Shown here in pieces: positions 26,676 to 33,567 of a stretch of DNA of 64,000 nucleotides (position 1 is its first letter; every line of letters starts with the position of its first letter). Below the pieces are notes generated by a model. That model was given only the letters and a program-made list of their open reading frames with translations, did not search any database and was not told where the DNA came from. The DNA comes from Ruminococcaceae bacterium UBA6845 (lineage in GTDB: Bacteria; Bacillota; Clostridia; Oscillospirales; Acutalibacteraceae): contig DKDP01000003.1 in NCBI GenBank assembly GCA_002449395.1, positions 124,001 through 188,000 on the forward strand, read 5' to 3'. The position numbers were made by a program, and so were the translations under genes.

Positions 26676-26720
26676 CACTTAGGGATTATCGAAAACAACG
26701 ATAATTTTTGAGTGACGTCC
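26676..26720. repeat. Left end of the element: inverted-repeat half-site inside a dyad
   Basis: CACTTAGGGATTATCG (26676-26691) is mirrored by CGATAATTTTTGAGTG (26699-26714) around an AAAACAA loop, with partial pairing outwards to GGACGTC. The first arm matches the right end of the element. It resembles the dyad-type attachment sites of large serine recombinases. Confidence 0.6.
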
Positions 26721-26738
26721 TCAAGCGGTGTCTAACAG

Positions 26739-26780
26739 AAAGACCACATCTTTGGAGTAAAATCCTTAGATGTGGTCTTT
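26739..26780 (-). terminator. Terminator of the GHKL-ATPase operon
   Basis: On the minus strand, AAAGACCACATCT and AGATGTGGTCTTT form a perfect 13-bp stem (arms 26768-26780 and 26739-26751), just after the last leftward gene. T-richness is modest on the minus side. Confidence 0.75.
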
Positions 26781-26782
26781 AT

Positions 26783-27103
26783 TCATTTTATGATAGCTAC
26801 TATCAGAGCTGCAATAGAGATTAGCACAGGAACAAGGAATTTTCCCCATTCAAAAGCAAGGTGTCGGCGGTATCTTGCAATCTCTTGCTTTTTATTCTGA
26901 AAATAAACCTTCCCGGTGTATGTTGGTCTAATAATGTATTCCCATCCAGTCAAAGAGCTGGCATCGAGTCTCTCGATAAGTTTATCGTTGACAAGTGCAT
27001 CAATCTGCTCTTTTTGATACTTTGGTGCAGAAATTGAGTATTCCGGCTCCGTGTTAAACCTTGCGTATAGTTCTATCAGTAGACTTTCCGACGATTTATC
27101 CAT
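26783..27103 (-). CDS. Small C-terminally anchored membrane protein, last gene of defence operon
   Basis: A 106-residue product if the ATG at 27103 is used (AAGGAAGG about 12 nt upstream); GTG 27112 and TTG 27115 are too close to that site. The N-terminal 75 residues look like a winged-helix-like or degenerate HTH domain (LLIELYARFNTEPEYSISAPKYQKEQIDALVNDKLIERLD ... YIIRPTYTGKVYF). One C-terminal membrane segment follows (FLVPVLISIAALIVAIIK). It is the last gene of the five-gene unit and lies 18 bp after its neighbour. A small membrane protein at the end of a defence operon is a common place for a membrane-acting effector. That role is inference. Confidence 0.6.
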   Translation of the reverse strand: MDKSSESLLIELYARFNTEPEYSISAPKYQKEQIDALVNDKLIERLDASSLTGWEYIIRPTYTGKVYFQNKKQEIARYRRHLAFEWGKFLVPVLISIAALIVAIIK

Positions 27104-27121
27104 TCGGGGCACCAACCTTCC

Positions 27122-27919
27122 TTACTTCTTTTTTCGTTTTCTCAACGGACTGCCAGTTCCACTGAGCTTTTCCTCACGCAATTTTATCATATAATTAAAT
27201 GCCAAATCGCGAATCTCTTCGCTGTCGAGAAATTCTAATGTGGTAACTGCAGCATAGTGATTGAGGTATTTTTTACACTCGCGGAAGTAGTCGGTTATTC
27301 CTTCGTTATTACCCAGAACATCCTTAAAGTCGCGAATTGCCATTAAAACACCGCGCATACGGTCATAATTCATGCGATTGAATGTATCCATAACGTCGGT
27401 GCAAATAGTTTGGTTTGTAAAAAGTATTTCGGTAAGAGCGTAATGATGACTGCTGCTCCTATCATAGGTGAGATAGCCGTACCACCATAGTCTGGATAAG
27501 GCATTGTCGTTCAACAAGCTTCCGGGAGTTGTAACGAAGAAACGACTTTTAATGGTATTTTCTCTTTCGTCTTGCATCCATCGATCGCGGATATAATTCC
27601 TATACTCCGGAACCGCATGGCATAAGTATGTCCACATATACTTATTTGATGCCTGTAAAGGTGTCAAATTGCGGAACGCATCATATATAAGGCGAGTATT
27701 GATCAGGTCCTCCTGAGATTTCTGCGCATCATCTTTTTTCCCGGGAGTATAGTGCGGACTGAATGCGCCGACATCAACCGATGATGTTTTAAAATACCCA
27801 TCTGTACCGCTAAAGTAAGTGGTAAGCCAATCCTCATCCGAAGCATAGTTCTCAGCGTTTTTGCGGATGTCATGCAGGAGACTTTCATATGCTTCTTCGG
27901 TAAAATAGCTAAGCAACAT
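27122..27919 (-). CDS. Unknown 265-aa protein of the GHKL operon (DUF6339-like?)
   Basis: A mostly helical, soluble protein with no clear catalytic motif. Features seen: an N-terminal LLSYFTEEAYESLLHDI helix, a conserved-looking block LTPLQASNKYMWTYLCHAVPEY near residues 83-104 with RFFVTTPGSLLNDNALSRLWWYGYLTYD next to it, and a basic tail LRKRKKK. The W-W/Y-G pattern reminds me of DUF6339-type proteins, but I cannot confirm that. Its ATG shares one base with the preceding stop (TGATG), so it is translated together with the 311-aa protein. It probably belongs to one complex with it and the GHKL ATPase. Confidence 0.55.
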   Translation of the reverse strand: MLLSYFTEEAYESLLHDIRKNAENYASDEDWLTTYFSGTDGYFKTSSVDVGAFSPHYTPGKKDDAQKSQEDLINTRLIYDAFRNLTPLQASNKYMWTYLCHAVPEYRNYIRDRWMQDERENTIKSRFFVTTPGSLLNDNALSRLWWYGYLTYDRSSSHHYALTEILFTNQTICTDVMDTFNRMNYDRMRGVLMAIRDFKDVLGNNEGITDYFRECKKYLNHYAAVTTLEFLDSEEIRDLAFNYMIKLREEKLSGTGSPLRKRKKK

Positions 27920-28854
27920 CAGTCAACACCTCCGATCATCTGTGTTTCTCCGTTGTTTACTTCACTGTCAAGCGTATATTTGAAGCTTCTGAGTGCGTCC
28001 AAGGCTATATCTCCGAGCATATCGTTTGCGATAGTTGACGCATAGTCGCCGGGATTGCTGAAATCAATACCTTTGGAATCAGCCTTGTGTTCGATTGCTC
28101 TAAACCATCGTTTTTCGCTGAAATCAGTCCCGTCGCCACCGTCTTCATCGCCTTGATAATGAGCCATAACGAATCCGATTGCTTCTACTAAAACGGGATA
28201 TACAATGATTCCGGCAGCGTACCTACGAAGTGCACCGTTATTGAAATCCTTGAAATTATAGTACAATTCATATAATTCGGATTTTAAGTGAATTTCGATT
28301 TTCTCGCCATAATAATTCGGAACCACATCGGACGTCTGATTATCATTTCTGCTGATATCAAAAATTGAAGAAATCGGTCTTTCCAGTTCCGTATCATCAA
28401 CAAAGATTGAACGGCTATCCTCACTTGCAAGGATATCACCCTTTCGAATTTTAAACGTCGCCGATCCAAAATACAGTTCGTTAAATTCACCTTCGCAACG
28501 GAATTGATCGATATTATGGGCTGCAATAACCGCACCCTCTAAATCAATTTTATTTACAACAGAGAACTTGGGAATAGAGATGAGCATCTCACACACACCT
28601 GCCGGAAACCGAAACAGCTTACTGTATGATGCTGCACTGCTCTTAACCTTTATTACTACTGTAGCATCGCCGGCATCTACCAACGACTGAAGGCCGTTAC
28701 AAACAAGCAAATACTTTATAGGAATTGTAATGTTGTCGGTGTCTATGGTGATCCTGCTTTCCTCGAATGTGGTTCTGAAACTGCAGCTTTCGATATAGTC
28801 ATCGCGTCCGATGGCGAGGACGGGATTCGGAAATTCATCTTTAATTGCTTTCAT
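27919..28854 (-). CDS. Unknown 311-aa protein coupled to the GHKL ATPase
   Basis: The first 130 residues alternate beta strands (ITIPIKYLLVCNGLQSLVDAGDATVVIKVKSSAASYSKLF), suggesting a beta-sandwich. The middle is acidic. The C-terminal third is helical (YELYYNFKDFNNGALRRYAAGIIVYPVLVEAIGFVMAHY). No nuclease signature such as PD-(D/E)xK or HNH is evident. The start overlaps the GHKL stop by four bases (ATGA) and its stop overlaps the next start, so the three proteins should be made in fixed proportion. Likely an accessory or targeting subunit; function unknown. Confidence 0.6.
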   Translation of the reverse strand: MKAIKDEFPNPVLAIGRDDYIESCSFRTTFEESRITIDTDNITIPIKYLLVCNGLQSLVDAGDATVVIKVKSSAASYSKLFRFPAGVCEMLISIPKFSVVNKIDLEGAVIAAHNIDQFRCEGEFNELYFGSATFKIRKGDILASEDSRSIFVDDTELERPISSIFDISRNDNQTSDVVPNYYGEKIEIHLKSELYELYYNFKDFNNGALRRYAAGIIVYPVLVEAIGFVMAHYQGDEDGGDGTDFSEKRWFRAIEHKADSKGIDFSNPGDYASTIANDMLGDIALDALRSFKYTLDSEVNNGETQMIGGVD

Positions 28855-30791
28855 TTCTTAACCACCTCCGTCAAATGCAGGCTCAATTTCATTTTTTCTT
28901 TGTTTGTAAAGCGGGCGAAGAATATAGCGGGAGTATCTGCTTCAACCCTTACGGGTCCTGCCTTTCCGCCGGCAAAACTAACGCTCTTGCCGTTGTAATT
29001 AAAGGACTCAAGTTCCAACGCATCGGAACGGCCATCCTCTCCGACAGCAAAACATTCAATGAAGAGGTTCTCGTAACTCTCCGATGGTTTGATGACGATT
29101 TTATACAGACCCTGGGAAGAACTGATCGGGAAGGCTCGCTGCGCCGTGAGGTTTGGCGTGGTGACGGTTTTTGTCCCGGCTCCGGTTGTTGCCCCTTGAT
29201 GAGGATTCGGATCATCCGGATCTGGGATAACCGGCTTGGGAGGACGAGGAGGTTTCGGCATCGGATTGGGGTTGCGCTTATGATTATGTATATCGCCTTC
29301 CTGCTCGGTACCTTCCTCTTGAATGCCGACCTGTGTTGTGTTGCCCTGTCTGGAAGGATTCGTGCGGATTTTTCCGATTTTGATTTTAACCTTCAGGATA
29401 TCATCACCTTCAGATTGTCCGCCGAGGCCATCCAGGTCATCCGGGATATACTCACCGACGCCCGCCGCATCAACAGTATCTTCTGTTACCACTTCAAATT
29501 GATCCTTCAGCAGTCGAAGCACATAATCATCGATTTTTTGTATACAGGTACGGGCAAGTTTACGTCTTTTCTTACCGTTCTCGTCGTTTGCCTCAATCTG
29601 CTTGAAATCCCAGCGATTATGACGAGGCGGCTCGGTATCTTTCAGCAGTTCGCCGAGTTTGCCTCCTCTGACAATGACTACGGCCGCATAATGTTGAAAT
29701 ATACGCTTATAGTATGTTCCGACCAGCATACCGGTGGCTCTGAAATTTGCTATGGTACGCTTATAGCTACTGTCGGACTTGATATAGACCTCCACATCAT
29801 CTGGCTCGAGTATTTCGGTGGTCTTTTTGCAGCTCGGAGCCGTGAATGCTTTATACAACTGCGCTGTACCAAGCATTTCCGAATCATCGTCAAAGTCTGA
29901 AAACAGCTGAGACAAAGTATCCGTATCAATCACTTTATGTTCTACTCCATCTTTCAGTTCAACGACAAGCCGACCTTCGCTAATGGCAACAAAGAAGTTT
30001 TTCAATACAGCTTTCGTCACATTGGCAGTCCAATTTATCGACTGGCTGAATCCCACGATGATAACATCGGTGCCACGCTCGGTGCGAGTAAAATTGTCCC
30101 GGAATGCATTGGGGTTTTCCGGAAAAATCGGATCCCACTGTTCGTTCTCTTCATCATTTACCTGATACTTTCCCACTCTTTGGGTCGGTTTCCCAGCCTT
30201 GTTCAGTAGGGTTGCGAGTCGTGCAACTCCGATAAATGCACTCTCATTGTTGGCAGAAAGCGTATTATAGAATACCATGCTCAAAGAAGAACAAGCAAAC
30301 GGTGCGTTCTTTCCGATGCCATAGGATCCCGCACTGTTCTCATCGCTTTTTACAGACACACCGTCAGAGCCTGTCAGTGCCTCCCACGAAGACGAAAGTT
30401 CGTGACTGTGGCTACCGCCGAGCCCTTTTGTGTTATAGTCGCTTGCAATCAAAACGGGAATAGTCGGTTCTTTGAGGGTTGCTTCGGCTCCTGCAACAAA
30501 TCTGGACAATTTAGCATCCATCTCGTTTGCCCAATAATCGCGACACCCGGAAAGGCATTCGGAATACTGCGTAAAAACATCATACTGTTTCGGATCAAAT
30601 TGCCGCAGCTCAAATACGACTCTTACCGGCGCATCGGATTCATCGAGATGCGCATCGAGAGAGTTTTGGCATATTTCGCGGGCAAGATTATCAATAAGCT
30701 CCTGTCCCTTAAAAACTTCAATGTCATTATTGGTATATCCCTGCCTCGTTCCACCCGACAGTGGAGGAAACCTCCATCCAATATGTGTCAT
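28851..30791 (-). CDS. GHKL (MutL/MORC-like) ATPase of a restriction-type defence system
   Basis: The start at ATG 30791 follows GAGAGG at 8 nt. The 646-residue protein carries the GHKL ATP-binding core. The N box is REICQNSLDAHL (E39, N43), the G1-like strand is VLIASDYNTKGLGG near 117-128, and the G2 lid is AGSYGIGKNAPFACSS near 158-173. A transducer-like domain follows to about 470. A Pro/Asn-rich linker (about 515-545) leads to a C-terminal beta domain. Histidine-kinase and chaperone features are absent. Comparative genomics has predicted MORC/paraMORC ATPases as partners of DNA methylases and Vsr nucleases in restriction-modification loci, which is the arrangement here. It would act as an ATP-driven DNA clamp or loop former; that is inference. 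Confidence 0.8.
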   Translation of the reverse strand: MTHIGWRFPPLSGGTRQGYTNNDIEVFKGQELIDNLAREICQNSLDAHLDESDAPVRVVFELRQFDPKQYDVFTQYSECLSGCRDYWANEMDAKLSRFVAGAEATLKEPTIPVLIASDYNTKGLGGSHSHELSSSWEALTGSDGVSVKSDENSAGSYGIGKNAPFACSSLSMVFYNTLSANNESAFIGVARLATLLNKAGKPTQRVGKYQVNDEENEQWDPIFPENPNAFRDNFTRTERGTDVIIVGFSQSINWTANVTKAVLKNFFVAISEGRLVVELKDGVEHKVIDTDTLSQLFSDFDDDSEMLGTAQLYKAFTAPSCKKTTEILEPDDVEVYIKSDSSYKRTIANFRATGMLVGTYYKRIFQHYAAVVIVRGGKLGELLKDTEPPRHNRWDFKQIEANDENGKKRRKLARTCIQKIDDYVLRLLKDQFEVVTEDTVDAAGVGEYIPDDLDGLGGQSEGDDILKVKIKIGKIRTNPSRQGNTTQVGIQEEGTEQEGDIHNHKRNPNPMPKPPRPPKPVIPDPDDPNPHQGATTGAGTKTVTTPNLTAQRAFPISSSQGLYKIVIKPSESYENLFIECFAVGEDGRSDALELESFNYNGKSVSFAGGKAGPVRVEADTPAIFFARFTNKEKMKLSLHLTEVVKK

Positions 30792-30807
30792 CACGATTAC
30801 CTCTCAA

Positions 30808-31041
30808 TCATTCAAGCGTAAAACGATCTTCTTTCTGTGTATCGGCGCCGTTAAATTTAGCACGAGCATTTTTCATTTCACGTTCGATCGCACCAAAGAT
30901 TTTGCGAACATCTTCATCCGTGTACTCATAGTTCGATTTGCTCGAGCAATTACCCAGCAGTTTTATCATGTCAAGGATTTTATTTGTTCTTGCTTCCGCG
31001 AGGCGGACAAAGCGTTCGCGCTTTGTTTCGTTTGTGGCCAT
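30808..31041 (-). CDS. Small helical protein at the head of the GHKL operon
   Basis: The start at ATG 31041 has GGAGGGACA upstream; the longer start at 31056 overlaps this site. The 77-residue protein is charged and helical: RERFVRLAEARTNKILDMIKLLGNCSSKSNYEYT (about 8-41) and a second helix DVRKIFGAIEREMKNARAKF. I associate this type of small protein with restriction or DNA-metabolism operons of Firmicutes, but its function is not known to me. It is the first gene of the second transcription unit, 16 bp before the GHKL gene, and could be an adaptor or repressor. Confidence 0.65.
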   Translation of the reverse strand: MATNETKRERFVRLAEARTNKILDMIKLLGNCSSKSNYEYTDEDVRKIFGAIEREMKNARAKFNGADTQKEDRFTLE

Positions 31042-31107
31042 ATTCTGTCCCTCCAATTAAAAAATACAAACCATATTTAACGACAAATCTCTCTGCAAAT
31101 ATTGAAG

Positions 31108-31132
31108 ATAGGCGTCAAGGTTCGACGCCTAT
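31108..31132. promoter_or_regulatory. Stem-loop at the 5' end of the GHKL operon transcript
   Basis: ATAGGCGTC (31108-31116) pairs perfectly with GACGCCTAT (31124-31132). It begins at the predicted leftward transcription start. Rightward it is followed by TTTTATTATA and would act as a terminator. Confidence 0.6.
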
Positions 31133-31135
31133 TTT

Positions 31136-31164
31136 ATTATACAGACCGGAATTCTATTTGTCAA
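31136..31164 (-). promoter_or_regulatory. Perfect sigma-A promoter of the GHKL operon
   Basis: On the minus strand TTGACA (31164-31159), 17 bp, TATAAT (31141-31136). It makes the GHKL genes independent of the XRE-vsr-dcm promoter. Confidence 0.82.
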
Positions 31165-31165
31165 T

Positions 31166-31200
31166 ATATTTTGAAAATGTTTATCGCATTTTCAAAATAT
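31166..31200. promoter_or_regulatory. Perfect 14-bp inverted repeat adjoining the GHKL promoter
   Basis: ATATTTTGAAAATG (31166-31179) and CATTTTCAAAATAT (31187-31200) are exact inverse copies around a 7-nt spacer, one base upstream of the -35. Its place fits an operator for an activator or repressor. It could also serve as an AT-rich transcript hairpin. Confidence 0.7.
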
Positions 31201-31223
31201 AATATCGCATATGCACACAGATA

Positions 31224-31256
31224 CAAAAAAATACGGCAGCAAATATGCCGCCGCAT
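31224..31256 (-). terminator. Terminator of the XRE-vsr-dcm unit
   Basis: On the minus strand ATGCGGC (31256-31250) pairs with GCCGTAT (31237-31231), one G.U pair, followed by TTTTTTT. Confidence 0.65.
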
Positions 31257-31274
31257 TTACAAAACTACTTTCAA

Positions 31275-32402
31275 TTAGACATTTGGGATATCGCCGAGAA
31301 CCCTAAAACAATTCAACATATATTCGGCCATAGTTTCAATCACCGGTATCGTTACGGAATTTCCGAACTGCTTATATTGCTGAACCATACTCACCTCTTC
31401 GGGAAATGAAAAGTGATCAACTCCATTTTCATCCAAGAATGCATAATTGATGAAGCCCTGCAATTTTCCCCATTCCCGCGGGGTCATAACCCTAATGCCC
31501 TTATCATTAAGCGGTGTTTTCTTTCCCGGGATGATTAAACCGGCAATCCCTTCCTGCGGATCGTAAACAAGGTTGCGCTCTTTTCCGGAGCCGCCCGTTG
31601 CCATGATCGTGTTTGCAATAGGATGTTCAATTCCCGGTGCATTCACGATTCTATATCCGAAACCGTTTCCTTTTTTATGCTCTCGTTCTCTGTGGCGAAT
31701 CAGAGTATCCAAGTAGCCGGACGCCATATAGTATTTTGCTTCCGCACGAAGCTCCAGTAGTTCATTTAAATCCTCATACAGATACCAATCGTTTTTCTCC
31801 GGCAGATGGTTCTCTATACCGAGCAACGCCTCAGCACCGTAGCGTTTTCGATCAAAAGCCATAACATAGGTTCTGGGGCGATTCTGAGGTATACCGAAGT
31901 TGCGTGAATTTCGGACGAAATCCTTTCCTTTGTAGACCGGCTGCCCCATAGTATCGTATGTTACGCCGACAACTTTATAATCAAGTAGAATCTCAAGAGT
32001 TTCTATAATTATTTTAAATGTGTTCCCCTTATCATGGCGCACAAGGTTGTCAACATTTTCAAGAAAAACCGCTCTCGGACGTGTGCGACGGATGATATCT
32101 GCTATGTGGCTGAAGATAATCCCTTTCTCTTTATCATTAAATCCTTCTTCTTGACCTGCCTTACTAAACGTCTGGCAAGGGAAGCCGGCAAGCAAAACAT
32201 CATAAGAAATCAAATTCAGTTTTGATTTGAACTCATCGGACGTGAGATCGTTGAATGCATCCTCTCCGAAAAGGTGGGAATATGTTAAGCAAGCAAAATG
32301 GTCAATTTCCGCTGCGATAACATTTTGAAAAGCTCCAGTTAACTCAAAGCCCTTTCTCATTCCGCCTATGCCTGCGCATAGATCAATTGTTTTTATCGGC
32401 AT
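31275..32402 (-). CDS. DNA (cytosine-5-)-methyltransferase, Dcm/type II family
   Basis: The start at ATG 32402 has AAGGAGAAGAA upstream; the longer frame from 32552 is antisense to nothing useful and lies inside vsr. The 375-residue enzyme has motif I IDLCAGIGGMRKGFE, motif IV GFPCQTFSKAGQ (catalytic Cys), motif VI ENVDNLV, motif VIII QNRPRTYVMAF and motif X KQFGNSVTIPVIETMAEYML. It transfers a methyl group from S-adenosylmethionine to C5 of cytosine at an unknown site. The region between VIII and X (target recognition, about 200-290) is short. It overlaps vsr by 20 bases, as expected for a methylase with its own mismatch-repair nuclease. Confidence 0.92.
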   Translation of the reverse strand: MPIKTIDLCAGIGGMRKGFELTGAFQNVIAAEIDHFACLTYSHLFGEDAFNDLTSDEFKSKLNLISYDVLLAGFPCQTFSKAGQEEGFNDKEKGIIFSHIADIIRRTRPRAVFLENVDNLVRHDKGNTFKIIIETLEILLDYKVVGVTYDTMGQPVYKGKDFVRNSRNFGIPQNRPRTYVMAFDRKRYGAEALLGIENHLPEKNDWYLYEDLNELLELRAEAKYYMASGYLDTLIRHREREHKKGNGFGYRIVNAPGIEHPIANTIMATGGSGKERNLVYDPQEGIAGLIIPGKKTPLNDKGIRVMTPREWGKLQGFINYAFLDENGVDHFSFPEEVSMVQQYKQFGNSVTIPVIETMAEYMLNCFRVLGDIPNV

Positions 32403-32820
32403 CGTTCTTCTTCTCCTTGTATACGCTTTCGATTCTGTCCGCAACTGAAACAACATCTCTTTTGATATCCTTTCCCCAGACTCTAATGACGGTCCATCCG
32501 TCAGACTGCAATCGGTCGGTAACCTCAAGATCGCGCTGCATATTTCGCTCAATCTTAGGAACCCAAAAATCGCGATTACTTTTAATTTCTAATTGTTTAT
32601 TCTGCCAGTCATAGCCGTGCCAGAATTCACTATCTACAAAAACAGCAATCTTTAATCCGATGAAGGCGATATCCGGTTTGCCGAATATGCGGTTGACATT
32701 TTTTCTGTACTTAAGGTTCCGGTTCCATAGTTCTCGCCGGAGAGCCAGTTCGATTTGAGAGTCTTTATTATGCACATTCCGCATATTCTTTCGTATTTGT
32801 TCCGGCGTTTTTTTGCTCAT
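32383..32820 (-). CDS. vsr: Very-short-patch mismatch repair endonuclease Vsr
   Basis: A 145-residue protein: MSKKTPEQIRKNMRNVHNKDSQIELALRR start, KYRKNVNRIFGKPDIAFIGLKIAVFVDSEFWHG (Vsr active-site Asp and the F-V-D-x-x-F-W-H-G block), and DGWTVIRVWGKDI near the C-terminus. Vsr nicks 5' to the T of T:G mismatches produced by deamination of 5-methylcytosine. The start overlaps the XRE stop by four bases (ATGA). In this operon it protects the genome from Dcm-induced mutation. The common Vsr 'DGCFWHG' Cys is replaced here by Ser-Glu, which is a frequent variant. Confidence 0.93.
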   Translation of the reverse strand: MSKKTPEQIRKNMRNVHNKDSQIELALRRELWNRNLKYRKNVNRIFGKPDIAFIGLKIAVFVDSEFWHGYDWQNKQLEIKSNRDFWVPKIERNMQRDLEVTDRLQSDGWTVIRVWGKDIKRDVVSVADRIESVYKEKKNDADKNN

Positions 32821-33182
32821 GGTGCATCCTCTCTTTCTGTAAAGGAACGCCAATCGATTTTTTTCTCACCGTGCATATCGGCTCGTATGGCAGCATAGAT
32901 GGAGGGATTTGAAAAAAAGTACTCTTCAATATCTACCGGAATATCTTTTCGCGACTTCGCAGACAGAAAAAACAACTTTGCCTCTTCTTCGGAGGTCAAG
33001 GATAAAGCAGACACTATTTTTGAAAGTAATTCTCCTTGCGGAGGAGAATTTTTTCCTTGCTCAAACTGCGAAATTGTCATTTTACCACGTCCGATTGCTT
33101 TTGCAAGCATCTCCTGTGTCATTACGGGAGAGCGTGATAGCCGGAGATATCGGAGGTATTCACCAAAAGTTGCGGGCTCCAT
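32817..33182 (-). CDS. XRE-family regulator heading the methylase unit
   Basis: A 121-residue protein with an N-terminal helix-turn-helix (FGEYLRYLRLSRSPVMTQEMLAKAIGRGKMTISQFEQGKNSPP, about 6-48) and a C-terminal tail of about 60 residues that ends KKIDWRSFTEREDAP. The AAGGAGGTTGAATA ribosome binding site precedes the ATG. It heads the leftward XRE-vsr-dcm unit and overlaps vsr by four bases. It probably acts as the controller protein of the methylase unit, possibly through the GTAAA-type dyad between promoter and start (33197-33219). Target of regulation is inferred. Confidence 0.82.
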   Translation of the reverse strand: MEPATFGEYLRYLRLSRSPVMTQEMLAKAIGRGKMTISQFEQGKNSPPQGELLSKIVSALSLTSEEEAKLFFLSAKSRKDIPVDIEEYFFSNPSIYAAIRADMHGEKKIDWRSFTEREDAP

Positions 33183-33196
33183 TATTCAACCTCCTT

Positions 33197-33219
33197 GTAA
33201 AGTAAATCTGTAAACTTAC
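33197..33219. promoter_or_regulatory. Possible XRE operator upstream of the regulator gene
   Basis: GTAAAGTAAA-TCT-GTAAACTTAC lies between the -10 and the ribosome binding site of the XRE gene, with further TTAC repeats to the right (TTACTTACTTA). The dyad is imperfect. Confidence 0.4.
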
Positions 33220-33225
33220 TTACTT

Positions 33226-33254
33226 AGTATAGCATGCATTATTCAAAAAATCAA
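33226..33254 (-). promoter_or_regulatory. Promoter of the XRE-vsr-dcm unit
   Basis: On the minus strand TTGATT (33254-33249), 17 bp, TATACT (33231-33226). Confidence 0.65.
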
Positions 33255-33276
33255 GCAGGTCAGCTCTTTTTCTCCC

Positions 33277-33312
33277 CCTCTCGGAACTTTCCGAGAGGTT
33301 TTTCTTTTTTGC
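33277..33312 (+). terminator. Terminator-like hairpin before the primase region
   Basis: CCTCTCGGAA (33277-33286) pairs with TTCCGAGAGG (33289-33298), with the innermost pairs open, followed by TTTTTCTTTTTT. It insulates the primase genes from rightward transcription. Confidence 0.75.
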
Positions 33313-33329
33313 TTCTTTCGGCCAATGTG

Positions 33330-33527
33330 TTCATTCCTGTCCAGATGGGTCTATGAAAAGAGAATTTCAAAAATCAAGGGACCAAACGCACTTCTCGTGT
33401 CCGGTGGTAAGTGAGAGGAGAAAAATTTTCAAAAGTTTATGTTCAAACGCCCAATTTACCTCCAGTGGGTAGTGGAAAGAGAGATTTCTCATACGACTAT
33501 TCACTTGGACATTTCACTTCCAGTGAA
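33330..33527 (+). repeat. Four iteron-like TCC-centred dyads, about 60-bp spacing
   Basis: A TCCxG core lies at 33340, 33400, 33461 and 33519 (spacing 60, 61 and 58 bp). Each is flanked by a short inverted repeat: TTCAT/ATGAA, CACTT/AAGTG, TACC/GGTA and TTCACT/AGTGAA. The first three also share a downstream A/G-rich GAAAAGAGAAATTTC-like tail. The set sits immediately upstream of the primase gene, a usual place for a replication origin. Confidence 0.6.
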
Positions 33528-33567
33528 GAAGTATAAGGCTCTCAAAAGCAGAAAGGAGGCACACACA

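Noticed and set aside
32383..32820. Vsr as the restriction nuclease of the GHKL system
   Set aside because: Vsr nicks T:G mismatches made by deamination of methylcytosine and its presence is explained by the adjacent Dcm; it does not supply restriction by itself.
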